From an uncultured Campylobacter sp. (GTDB lineage: Bacteria; Campylobacterota; Campylobacteria; Campylobacterales; Campylobacteraceae): 64,000 bases of DNA. Shown piece by piece: positions 25,965 through 33,787 of this stretch. Numbering within the stretch: the first letter of the stretch is position 1; each line of letters starts with the position of its first letter. The stretch spans positions 1 to 64,000 of the forward strand of contig NZ_CAJPQR010000002.1 in assembly GCF_905372745.1 (NCBI RefSeq), given 5' to 3'. Below the pieces are notes generated by a model. It ran no database searches. It saw only the letters and a program-made list of their open reading frames with translations, and was not told the origin of the DNA. Made by a program: the position numbers and the translations under genes.

Positions 25965-26225
25965 TTACTTAACTATCTCGCCCGTGTAGCCCGTCGTCGC
26001 CACCGCATCTAGCAGCTGTTTCTCGCTCACGCCGTCTTTCGTCTCGACGCGGGCGGTTTTGTCGTGCAGGCTAGCCTTGGCGCTGATGACGCCATCTACC
26101 TTCAGCAGGGCTTTTCGCACCATCGCCGTACACAGCGGACAGTGCATCCCCTCGACTTTGATAACAAAATTTTGATTTGCAAACGCCACGCTTGCAAGCA
26201 GTAAAATAGATAGAATTTTATTCAT
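25965..26225 (-). CDS. Periplasmic heavy-metal-binding protein, MerP-like
   Basis: This 86-residue protein has a signal peptide (MNKILSILLLASVAFA) and one HMA domain whose metal-binding motif is GMHCPLC (Cys29 and Cys32). It ends with the usual ferredoxin-like fold elements (VDGVISAKASLHDKTARVET). MerP-type proteins bind Hg2+ or a similar soft metal in the periplasm and hand it to MerT. The start overlaps the MerT-like gene by 8 bases. No merA reductase or merR is present, so mercury is not certain; copper or another metal is possible. Confidence 0.85.
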   Translation of the reverse strand: MNKILSILLLASVAFANQNFVIKVEGMHCPLCTAMVRKALLKVDGVISAKASLHDKTARVETKDGVSEKQLLDAVATTGYTGEIVK

Positions 26226-26547
26226 AAATTTTTCCTAAAACTTCGGGGTATGATAGCAGAATAATCACAAAAACAGCTAAAAAAACGTAGATGAAAATCC
26301 ACTTTTTGCGGCGATTTGCAAGATCGCAGGATTTTGGTTTTTTGAAAAAATAAAATGCGCTCGCCGCAAAGCAGATCGCGGCAAGTGCTGTAAAATAGGG
26401 TCTCAGCTCGGTTAAGCTCTCTATCGCTTCCGAGCTAAGCAGGCTAAACGAGGCACCGAAAATCAAAAACAAAAGCGCGGGCAGGCAGCAAAGAGTCGCC
26501 GCTAGCGCGCTCGCAACCGACGCCAAAGCTAGCCAAAAGCCCTTCAT
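26218..26547 (-). CDS. MerT-like metal transport membrane protein
   Basis: This 109-residue protein has three predicted helices (about 5-37, 49-67 and 85-101). The first carries adjacent cysteines (ATLCCLPALL, Cys20-Cys21), the signature of the MerT mercuric transporter, which receives the metal from MerP. The usual second cysteine pair of MerT is not evident; only one Cys (PKSCDL, residue 74) sits after helix 2. The gene overlaps its neighbours on both sides (ATGA upstream, 8 bases downstream), a strong sign of joint function with the MerP-like and Tat-transglutaminase proteins. Confidence 0.75.
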   Translation of the reverse strand: MKGFWLALASVASALAATLCCLPALLFLIFGASFSLLSSEAIESLTELRPYFTALAAICFAASAFYFFKKPKSCDLANRRKKWIFIYVFLAVFVIILLSYPEVLGKIYE

Positions 26548-27617
26548 TTGAGCTCTTGCGACTTGTAGTCGTAGCTAAATTCTTTCGGCGAATAGTAATT
26601 TAGCACGTTGTCGTCCACTTCGCCGTAAGGATAGCCGAAGTTATTTAGCGGAAATTCCGCAGGCTTCGGCGATAGGACGAAGTCGCGCGCGTCGTTAAAG
26701 CCGATCCAGCACATCTCCCAGTTGCCGAATAAAAACTCGCGGACTTTGGCGAGCTTGCTGTCGTCGTTGCTTAGCTTCTCGCCTAGGCGCACCTTTGCAA
26801 CGTCCGCAGGATCGACCGGGATCCAGCCGTGTCCTTTTAGATAAAATTCAGCCCTACAGTGCTGACCGCCAGAGATCGCTGCGAGGCCCTTTTCATCGGC
26901 CTTTCCCATCTCGTTTGAAAATCTGCTCTGCCCTACTCTGATACCAAAAATCTCGCGCGCAGGGATACCTACGGCTCTGCAAAGCCCCACGAATACGGAG
27001 TTTATATCGGTGCATTTGCCCACCAGCTTGCCGCTTTCAAGTATCGCTTTTACGTCGCCCGTGCCGCAGCCTAGGACGGTGTTATCGCGCTGCATGGTGT
27101 TTGCCACCCACGTGTAGATCGCTTTTGCGCGCTCCAGATCACCTTTTATGCCTTTAGTGATCTCCCCCGCTTTTTGCTTTACGATGCCGTCATTTGGGAT
27201 GTGCTGAGTAGGTTTTAGATAAAATTCCGTTTCAGCGCTTAGCTTTTCGTTCGGGTTAAATTTAACCTTACTAAAGTCGGTGTTTCGCTCGAAGGTCTGG
27301 GCTCTAAATTTAACGCTAAGCGTCGGCTTTGCCACCTCGGCGTAGTCCACGTAAAGCGTCGGGATCGCGCCATAATTTACCGACGGATTGGCGAAATTAC
27401 CGTCAAATTTGATGTCGCTTACGCTCTGATACTCTCTAACAAACGGCAGCGGTATCCATAGCCTGGTTTTCTTGCCCGCCTCTAAAATTTCGTGATTTAG
27501 AGTTACGTCAAAAACCCTCTTGTTGCCCATAGCTTTGCCCTCGCCCAAAACGGTGCTCGGAGTGGCCATAACGGCGCCTAAAATCGCAGTGTTTCTTAAA
27601 AAATCGCGTCTTTGCAT
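26544..27617 (-). CDS. Tat-exported transglutaminase-like protein
   Basis: The 357-residue protein begins with a twin-arginine signal (MQRRDFLRNTAILGAVMATPS), so it is exported folded by the Tat system, encoded at 47704-48863. The transglutaminase-like core has the catalytic cysteine in GKCTDINSVFVGLCRAVGIPAREIFGIRVG, the histidine in GGQHCRAEFYL and the aspartate in GWIPVDPADVAKVRLG. Such domains in bacteria often act as peptidases or cross-linkers. It is the first gene of a tight cassette with MerT-like and MerP-like genes. Why a transglutaminase accompanies metal transport is unclear. Confidence 0.85.
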   Translation of the reverse strand: MQRRDFLRNTAILGAVMATPSTVLGEGKAMGNKRVFDVTLNHEILEAGKKTRLWIPLPFVREYQSVSDIKFDGNFANPSVNYGAIPTLYVDYAEVAKPTLSVKFRAQTFERNTDFSKVKFNPNEKLSAETEFYLKPTQHIPNDGIVKQKAGEITKGIKGDLERAKAIYTWVANTMQRDNTVLGCGTGDVKAILESGKLVGKCTDINSVFVGLCRAVGIPAREIFGIRVGQSRFSNEMGKADEKGLAAISGGQHCRAEFYLKGHGWIPVDPADVAKVRLGEKLSNDDSKLAKVREFLFGNWEMCWIGFNDARDFVLSPKPAEFPLNNFGYPYGEVDDNVLNYYSPKEFSYDYKSQELK

Positions 27618-27769
27618 GAAATGCCTTGTATAAATAATAGTTGTCCCGCAACTCTTGGGCGGTATTTTACTAACGAAAGGCTAAATTTGGCTTTAAACAG
27701 CGGTATTTTCGCGAGTCGTTTGGGCGCCTTGCGATTTTAGAATTTGACTTGGTTAAATTTGGATAAATT

Positions 27770-28145
27770 TTTAAATTTTACGCACCAAGACTTGCAACTT
27801 TAAGACGCTAAATTTTAGCTTAGTCAAAATTTAGCACCATCTTGCTTCTTTGTTAAGGGGGAAGGGGCTTGAATTACGCTCTGCTAGCAGTTGCGAGGCA
27901 AAGCCGAAGCAAAAGAGCTCCCTTCCCCCTTAACGATCCCCCAACCCCTACGACGTGAGATGTTGCTGCGCTATGCGCAGTTTGATCCGGCGCTATCGCG
28001 CCGAAAATGTAAATTTGACATTTTCAAGACGCGGGTATCGGTGGATAAAATTTTGAGGCTGAATTTTCAAATTTGATTAAATTTAAGTTTTTAGATTTGA
28101 ACGTAAAAAGTCAAGGCGAAGTACCGCAAGATAATTTTTCGAGTT
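27770..28145 (+). repeat. Dispersed element, copy D (long form)
   Basis: This lies in the 625-base gap between the Tat-transglutaminase gene and cmoA. The left end CGCACCAAGACTTGCAAC resembles the reverse complement of the core. Next come a 15-bp inverted repeat (GTTAAGGGGGAAGGG at 27852-27866 and CCCTTCCCCCTTAAC at 27920-27934) and sequence matching the copy B hairpin. After these are the head ACGTGAGATGTTGCTGCGC, two small hairpins (CTGCGCTATGCGCAG, CGGCGCTATCGCGCCG), the core TTTTCAAGACGCGGGTATCGG and the tail AAGGCGAAGTACCGCAAGATAATTT. I see no gene in the rest of the gap. Confidence 0.65.
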
Positions 28146-28242
28146 TTGAAGCAAAATTGAGCGTGCGCTAGGCATGTAGCCTGCGGAGCGAAAATTTTGC
28201 AAAATTTCGGAAAAGCGCTCGCGAGACGAGCCACTAAATTTA

Positions 28243-28947
28243 TTATTTAAAAGCGACAAACGTCGCAAAATTCGCCCACCTAAATATGCATTCCACGTTT
28301 TTAAACCCCGCACTAAGCGCTAAATTTCTATTTTCCGCTTCAGTGTAAGGGATCAGCACGTTTTCCAGCGCCTCGCGTTTTTGAGCGATTTCGTAGCGCG
28401 AGTAGCCTTGTTCGAGCTTGTATTTTTCGTAGATTTCAATCATGTTTTTGCTCAGCGTCTTGTCCTCAAAAATGAGCTTCTCGCTAAAAACAAATACGCC
28501 GCCGTCATTTAACGCGCGGTAAATTTTAGCCACGAAATCCTGGCGCCTGGGCGGGCGGATAAACTGTAGCGTGTAGTTCATCAAAACGGCATCGCGAGCG
28601 TCAAATTCACACTCTAAAATGTCCGCTAGTTCAAGCTCGATCTTAGCGCCGTACGCCTCTATCTTGGCGCGCGCGTTTTGCAGCATGGCAGGCGCATTAT
28701 CCACGCCTTTTAGCGCGAGATCGCTTCTTTTGCGCCAAAGAGCTAGCAGCGTCGAGGCGGTCGAGCAGCCAAGGTCTACCGCGCTTGTGCCTTGCGGTAA
28801 AATTTGCGCTAAAAAATCGGCGATCAGCTTTTGAGAAGCCGCATAATACGGCACCGAGCGCCCTATCATATCGTCAAACACCGACGCCACGCTCGCGTCA
28901 AATTCAAACTGCTTTTTTATCGGCTCTTTAAAGATTTCGTCCTTCAC
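28243..28947 (-). CDS. cmoA: Carboxy-S-adenosyl-L-methionine synthase CmoA
   Basis: CmoA makes carboxy-SAM from SAM and prephenate; CmoB (2717-3622) uses it to build cmo5U34 in tRNA. The 234 residues match the family: VFDDMIGRSVPYY, SAVDLGCSTASTLLAL (SAM loop), GVDNAPAMLQNARAKI, LMNYTLQFIRPPRRQDFVAKIYRAL and FSEKLIFEDKTLSK. The start overlaps ribF by 4 bases; this is the last gene of the long minus-strand operon, matching Cj0589-Cj0590. Confidence 0.95.
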   Translation of the reverse strand: MKDEIFKEPIKKQFEFDASVASVFDDMIGRSVPYYAASQKLIADFLAQILPQGTSAVDLGCSTASTLLALWRKRSDLALKGVDNAPAMLQNARAKIEAYGAKIELELADILECEFDARDAVLMNYTLQFIRPPRRQDFVAKIYRALNDGGVFVFSEKLIFEDKTLSKNMIEIYEKYKLEQGYSRYEIAQKREALENVLIPYTEAENRNLALSAGFKNVECIFRWANFATFVAFK

Positions 28948-29822
28948 GGCTCGCTCCTTTTAGCATTTGCGCCGGCGATATAAAGGTCGCACACGCCGAC
29001 AAACTCCATCGCCTGCTTGATGTCGATGTAAATTTGACGCTTTAGCTCCTCTAGGCTTTCAAATTTTCGGTTGTCGCGCAGTCGCTTGATAAAGCAAACC
29101 GCGACGTCACGAGCGTCCTCGATATTTTCGTTTAGCACGTGCGTCTCGACGCTAAAGTTGCCGTCCGTACTCACGCGGTTGCCGATAAAGGTAACCGAGC
29201 CGTAGGTCTTGTATCCGATGCGGGTCCTCGTCGCATAGACGCCCTCGCGCGGCAAAAGGTAGCTTTTGATGTCCAAATTTAACGTCGGCACGAGCTCGCG
29301 TGACCCGATGCCTTGCCCCTTTATCACGCGACCTTCGACCGAGTATTCGCGCCCTAGCAGGCGGTTTGCCTTGTAGATCTCACCTTGCTTGATGTACTCG
29401 CGTATGGCCGAGCTGTGCACGCCCATACCCTCAAAGCAAAACTCGTCCACGATCTCTACCTCGCCGTCAAAAATGCGCGCTAAATCATACTTATCCCACG
29501 CTCTACCGCGACCGAATCTAAAATCAAAACCGACGACGATTTTTTGCAGATTTTTAAAATCACGTTTCAAAAGCGCGATAAACTCCTCGCCGCTAAGCCC
29601 TTTTATGCTCTCAAAATCATACAAAAAACACGGATAGCGAGAGTATTCGGCGCGCTTTAGGCCGGGCGTGATGTTGGCCTTGTTTTTATCGATCACGACC
29701 AGCCCGCCGTAAACGCCAAGGCGCTTTAAAAGCTCCTTGTGGCCGCGATGCACGCCGTCAAAGTGTCCGATCGCCACGGCCGTGATGTTATCTTTTGTTA
29801 AAAGCGTAGAAAAATTCGGCAT
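28944..29822 (-). CDS. ribF: Riboflavin kinase/FAD synthetase RibF
   Basis: This bifunctional enzyme phosphorylates riboflavin to FMN and adenylates FMN to FAD. The N-terminal FAD-synthetase domain has AVAIGHFDGVHRGHKELL, and VVGFDFRFGRGRAW near residue 100. The C-terminal kinase domain has GQGIGSRELVPTLNLD (the usual G-R-x-L-G-xPTxN type motif), YATRTRIGYKTYGSVTFIG and a short helix. Its 292 residues are normal. It overlaps the tlyA end by 35 bases and cmoA by 4 bases. Confidence 0.95.
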   Translation of the reverse strand: MPNFSTLLTKDNITAVAIGHFDGVHRGHKELLKRLGVYGGLVVIDKNKANITPGLKRAEYSRYPCFLYDFESIKGLSGEEFIALLKRDFKNLQKIVVGFDFRFGRGRAWDKYDLARIFDGEVEIVDEFCFEGMGVHSSAIREYIKQGEIYKANRLLGREYSVEGRVIKGQGIGSRELVPTLNLDIKSYLLPREGVYATRTRIGYKTYGSVTFIGNRVSTDGNFSVETHVLNENIEDARDVAVCFIKRLRDNRKFESLEELKRQIYIDIKQAMEFVGVCDLYIAGANAKRSEP

Positions 29823-30927
29823 TTCCTTCCTTTCCTTTTACCTCGCATTCGAGCGTTTGGCGCATTATCCAGCCCAAATTTGCCGCCGCAAGATCAAATT
29901 TAGCCCTCGCCTCGCGCACGGCTTTTGCGTCCGTTACGACGCCTTTTTTATTTCGCTTGGCCGTCCTGCCGACCTCAAACTGCGGCTTAAAAAGCAGGAT
30001 AATATCGCAGTTTTTGCCAGCTAGCGCGTCGATGGATGGCAAAATCTCTTTAAGCGAGATGAAGCTCACGTCGCAGGTGATGAGATCAAATTTGCGTGTG
30101 GCGTTTTTAGCGGCGTGGGGGTCAAATTTGGCGTTTTGGTTTTTTGCTGCGAAATCTACGCCAGTCAAATTTGACTCGTCCGTCCTGGCTCCAGCCTTCG
30201 TTAAATTTGACGGCGAAAAAGCTGGCTCGCAGGGCTCGCTTAAAAATCCGTCCCGCTCGGCAAAATTTGATTTGCCAGGATTAAAATTCGGCTCGATTTG
30301 GTTTTTTAAATTTTGCTCTGCGTCGTTAAATTTACCGTCTTTGGCCGAGTTTTGACACCCCGCCGCAAACTCGCGCACGTCGGTATTCTCAGCCACTTTC
30401 ACGCGAGGATCGGCTCTCAGGCTCTCATCTAGCTGCGAGCTACCCACATCTAGCGCAGTGACGCTTTTTACGCCGTTTTGCAATAAAATCTGCACAAAAC
30501 CGCCCGTGCTTGAGCCCACGTCAAGGGCGTTTTTGCCTTTGACTTCTAGCGGACAAGCCGCCAAAAAGCTTTTTAGCTTTAGCGCACCGCGTCCGACGTA
30601 AATTTCGCCGACGAGCTCGATTTTTGCGCCGTTTGAGTTTAAATTTTGTTTGCCGTTACAGGCCTTTTTACATGCGGTTTCGACAGTGTCCGTCAAATTT
30701 GCCTCGCGTAAGTTTTTAGTTTCCGCTACCGCACTCTTTTTGTCGTCGTTTTTGCAAGCCTTTAAATTTAGCCCGTCCGAGCCGTCAAATTTATCAAATT
30801 CGCCCACCTCAAAGCTGGGCTTAGAGCAAATTTTTCCGTTTAGTAAAATTTTTCCGCTTTTTATGAGCTCGGCGGCTTTGTTTCGGCTGATATTTAGGCG
30901 GCTCGCAGTAAATAGATCAAATCTCAA
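29788..30927 (-). CDS. tlyA: TlyA-family rRNA methyltransferase/hemolysin with large inserts
   Basis: TlyA adds 2'-O-methyl groups to rRNA. The N-terminal S4 domain is visible (RFDLFTASRLNISRNKAAELIKSGKILLNGK), as are the FtsJ-like core motifs ALDVGSSTGGFVQILLQNG, VTALDVGSSQLDESLR, DLITCDVSFISLKEILP and LFKPQFEVGR. The protein is 379 residues against about 250 for the family. The excess is two low-complexity stretches, about residues 55-95 (between S4 and core) and 175-270 (inside the core). They are made of pieces like SNLTG, KFDP and NAKFD, encoded by repeated AAATTTGAC-type DNA. All core motifs remain, so it is probably functional. Confidence 0.9.
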   Translation of the reverse strand: MRFDLFTASRLNISRNKAAELIKSGKILLNGKICSKPSFEVGEFDKFDGSDGLNLKACKNDDKKSAVAETKNLREANLTDTVETACKKACNGKQNLNSNGAKIELVGEIYVGRGALKLKSFLAACPLEVKGKNALDVGSSTGGFVQILLQNGVKSVTALDVGSSQLDESLRADPRVKVAENTDVREFAAGCQNSAKDGKFNDAEQNLKNQIEPNFNPGKSNFAERDGFLSEPCEPAFSPSNLTKAGARTDESNLTGVDFAAKNQNAKFDPHAAKNATRKFDLITCDVSFISLKEILPSIDALAGKNCDIILLFKPQFEVGRTAKRNKKGVVTDAKAVREARAKFDLAAANLGWIMRQTLECEVKGKEGNAEFFYAFNKR

Positions 30928-32860
30928 TCATCCGCCTTAGCTCGTCTTCGGTTATCGCCTTGACGCCTAGCTCACGCGCTTTCTCCAGCTTGCTGCCCGC
31001 CTCCTCGCCGTAGAGGACGAAGTCCGTTTTCTTACTCACCGAGCCGCTTACTTTAGCACCATTAGCCTCTAAAACCGCCTTAAATTCATCCCTGCTTTTG
31101 CTAAGCGTGCCCGTTATCACAAATGTTTTGCCGCTTATCACGCTTTGCTTTGTCTCATAAATTTGCGCTTGCGGACTAACGAAACGTAAAATTTCGTCCA
31201 AATTTTGCCTATTTACCTGCATAAACTCCGCGTAACTCTCCGCCATCGCCTCGCCGAACCCCTCGATCGCGGCAATCTCGCCGAAGCTTAGCTCGCGCCA
31301 GTTTTGCGGGTAAATTTGCGCTATCTTTTTGGCAGCGACCTCGCCGATGTGCTCGATACCCAGGCTCGCTATAAAGCTGTGCAAAGTGGGCGTACGGCTA
31401 GCCTCGATGGCACCGAGCAGATTTGCGATCTTTTTATCCTTAAAGCCCTCTAGCCGCGCCAAATCCTGCGCCGTAAGCTCGTAAATGTCGGCGATTTTGG
31501 CGACCAAACCCGCTTCAAAAAGCTGATTTACGATCGCATCGCCCAGACCGTCGATATTTAGGCACTTTTTGCTCGCAAAATGTATGAGCGAATTTATCAC
31601 GCGCGCCTTGCACTCGAGGTTTTGACACTTAATAAAAACGCCCTCGTCTAGCAGCATCGACCCGCATACCGGGCACTCGCGCGGCCTCTCTATCGGAGTC
31701 TGCGAGCCGTCTCTGCGCTGTTTAAAAACGCCCGTGATCTTTGGTATCACGTCGCCCGAGCGGATAATGCTGATAAAATCGCCCTTTTGCACGCCTAAGC
31801 GCTCGATCTCGTCGAAGTTATGCAGCGTAGCGGACTTTATTATCGCGCCGTCGATATTTACAGGCTCAAGCACGCCCACAGGAGTCACGACGCCGCTGCG
31901 CCCGACCTGAAACGCCACGTCAAGCAGCCGCGTGGTCTTTTCGATCGCGGGAAATTTATACGCGACCATAAATTTAGGAAATTTCTCCGTGTAGCCAAGC
32001 TCCTCGCTAGCCGCGATGCTCTGCACGCGCACGACTAGTCCGTCCATCATAAAGGGCTTACTATCTCGCTGCGCCACGAGCTGCTTATACGCATCCTCGA
32101 TCTGCTCGGCAGTGCGGCAAATTTTAAAAAACTCCTCGCGCTCAAAGCCTTGCGAATATATAAAATCCATCATCTGCGAGTAGGTTTCAAGGCCCAAATT
32201 TTGCTCGCCGTAGCCCCAAGGCTTAAACCTCAGTCTGCGCGACGCCGTCACGGCGCTATCTAGCTGGCGCAAGCTACCGGCGGCCGCATTTCTAGGATTT
32301 GATAGCTGAGGCTCGCCCTTTTGCGCGCGGGCGAAATTTATCTCGTCAAAGTCGTTTTTAGCGATCACGACTTCGCCGCGGATCTCGATCCTACCGTTAT
32401 AGGCGATTTGCAGCGGGATATTTTTGATGACTTTGGCGTTGCTCGTAACGTCCTCGCCCGTTATGCCGTCGCCGCGCGTGATAGCTCGCACGAGAGTGCC
32501 GTTTTCGTAGAGTAAATTTAAGCTCGCGCCGTCAAATTTAGGCTGAAGCGCAAACTCCAGCCCCTCTTTGTCGCCGCGCTTTAGCCACGCTAGCAGCTCA
32601 TCAAAACTAAAAATATCCTCCATCGACCACATGCGCGCGCCGTGACGAGCTTTGATAAAGCCCTCGCTAACCTCGCCGCCGACGCGCTTTGTCGGACTAA
32701 ACATCGAGATATCGCCGGGATTTGCTCTCTCAAATTCCAGCACCTTATGATAAAGCTCGTCGTACTCCTCGTCGGTGGCTATGGGCGCATCGTCGGTGTA
32801 GTAGGCCTTCGCCCACGCATTTAGCGTATCGACTGCGGTTTCGTACTCTTTTTTCGTCAT
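30917..32860 (-). CDS. ligA: NAD-dependent DNA ligase LigA
   Basis: LigA seals nicks in replication and repair using NAD+. The 647 residues carry, in order: the Ia domain (TDEEYDELYHKVLEFE), the adenylated lysine in QPKFDGASLN (about Lys108), the OB fold (VGRSGVVTPVGVLEPVNI), the zinc finger with CPVCGSMLL and CQNLEC, helix-hairpin-helix repeats (LDGLG/LARLEGFKDK type) and a C-terminal BRCT domain (SGKTFVITGTLSKSRDEFK). It overlaps tlyA by 11 bases. In C. jejuni it follows folP directly; here a NADAR gene lies in between. Confidence 0.98.
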   Translation of the reverse strand: MTKKEYETAVDTLNAWAKAYYTDDAPIATDEEYDELYHKVLEFERANPGDISMFSPTKRVGGEVSEGFIKARHGARMWSMEDIFSFDELLAWLKRGDKEGLEFALQPKFDGASLNLLYENGTLVRAITRGDGITGEDVTSNAKVIKNIPLQIAYNGRIEIRGEVVIAKNDFDEINFARAQKGEPQLSNPRNAAAGSLRQLDSAVTASRRLRFKPWGYGEQNLGLETYSQMMDFIYSQGFEREEFFKICRTAEQIEDAYKQLVAQRDSKPFMMDGLVVRVQSIAASEELGYTEKFPKFMVAYKFPAIEKTTRLLDVAFQVGRSGVVTPVGVLEPVNIDGAIIKSATLHNFDEIERLGVQKGDFISIIRSGDVIPKITGVFKQRRDGSQTPIERPRECPVCGSMLLDEGVFIKCQNLECKARVINSLIHFASKKCLNIDGLGDAIVNQLFEAGLVAKIADIYELTAQDLARLEGFKDKKIANLLGAIEASRTPTLHSFIASLGIEHIGEVAAKKIAQIYPQNWRELSFGEIAAIEGFGEAMAESYAEFMQVNRQNLDEILRFVSPQAQIYETKQSVISGKTFVITGTLSKSRDEFKAVLEANGAKVSGSVSKKTDFVLYGEEAGSKLEKARELGVKAITEDELRRMIEI

Positions 32861-32893
32861 TTTTTACTCCGAATTTTGCATATTTATTTAAAT

Positions 32894-33748
32894 TTAGCGC
32901 TGCGTTAGCTCGCTAGCGTCGCACAAATGCACATTCTCATAAACCCTAGCTATCTCGTCTCTAACTCTCATCAGCGCAAATCCCAGTAAATTTTGTCCGC
33001 GCCACTTTACCGGATTTTGCGCGTTTTGCTCGTTTGCGCTCATGCCTATACCCCAAATTTTATCGTGAGGGCTAGCCTCGACTAAAATTTTATTTTTCGT
33101 AGAGAGCAAAAACTCGCGTAAATCCTCGTTTTGGCTAAATTTTAAATAATTTGCGTTTAACACGACGCCAAATTTTATCTCGTCCCAAAAATCAGCATCG
33201 AAGTCTCGCACCCGCCTGCCCAGGTCTTTCATCTTCTTTGGGTCTTTTGCGGCTAAAATTTTCTCTAAAATCTCCGTATCGCCGAAACACTCGGCCTTTT
33301 TAGCCATCATATATTGCTCGGCGCAAACATATCTCTCGCTCTCGGTAAATACGGACGGGTACCACTGGCTTAGGCAGCTAGCGCCGATCTGGGCTTCTTT
33401 TTGATGACCCCAAAATAGCAAAATTTTGTCTGCTTTACCGGCGCCGTATCGCTTTTTGAGCCATTTTAGATCATATCTAGGCTCGCGCTCCCAGATGTCG
33501 ATCAAAAAATCGTCGCCGTTTGCAATCAGCGCGCTCTCATCCTCACCAATCGTATCGTTCCAGTATCCGCGCCATGTCGCAGGCTCGGGAAAAAGGCGCA
33601 CATACTCGCGCCGTTTGTCTTCGCTAAGAGACTCAAGCCAATCGTTAAATTTAACCTTATAATCCTCGCCGTAGCCCATCCTCCAGCCGATACTAAACGC
33701 TGAGATATGCGGAAATTTGATCCATAGCGGGGGCAATAGATTTTTCAT
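32894..33748 (-). CDS. NADAR (YbiA-like) domain protein
   Basis: This 284-residue protein has a C-terminal NADAR domain: FWGHQKEAQIGASCLSQWYPS, YVCAEQYMMAKKAECFGD, ILVEASPHDKIWGIGMSANEQ and WRGQNLLGFALMRVRDEI. The N-terminal 100 residues (GWRMGYGEDYKVKFNDW, LFPEPATWRGYWND) form a second conserved-looking region. NADAR proteins act on ADP-ribose-type compounds, and some remove ADP-ribose from guanosine in nucleic acids. The start at 33748 has a near-perfect ribosome site (AGGAGGTAAAATG), better than its neighbours. It lies inside the folP-ligA operon, where C. jejuni has no gene, so it looks like a later insertion. Confidence 0.85.
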   Translation of the reverse strand: MKNLLPPLWIKFPHISAFSIGWRMGYGEDYKVKFNDWLESLSEDKRREYVRLFPEPATWRGYWNDTIGEDESALIANGDDFLIDIWEREPRYDLKWLKKRYGAGKADKILLFWGHQKEAQIGASCLSQWYPSVFTESERYVCAEQYMMAKKAECFGDTEILEKILAAKDPKKMKDLGRRVRDFDADFWDEIKFGVVLNANYLKFSQNEDLREFLLSTKNKILVEASPHDKIWGIGMSANEQNAQNPVKWRGQNLLGFALMRVRDEIARVYENVHLCDASELTQR

Positions 33749-33787
33749 TTTACCTCCTAGTTTTTGCAAATCTCCCGAATTTCGCCC

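Noticed and set aside
25965..26547. Mercury resistance operon
   Set aside because: MerT- and MerP-like proteins alone do not prove mercury resistance; no reductase or MerR is present and MerT lacks its second cysteine pair.
27891..28313. Two short ORFs (one per strand) before cmoA
   Set aside because: Both are inside or at the edge of dispersed element copy D and share no conserved frame with the other copies.
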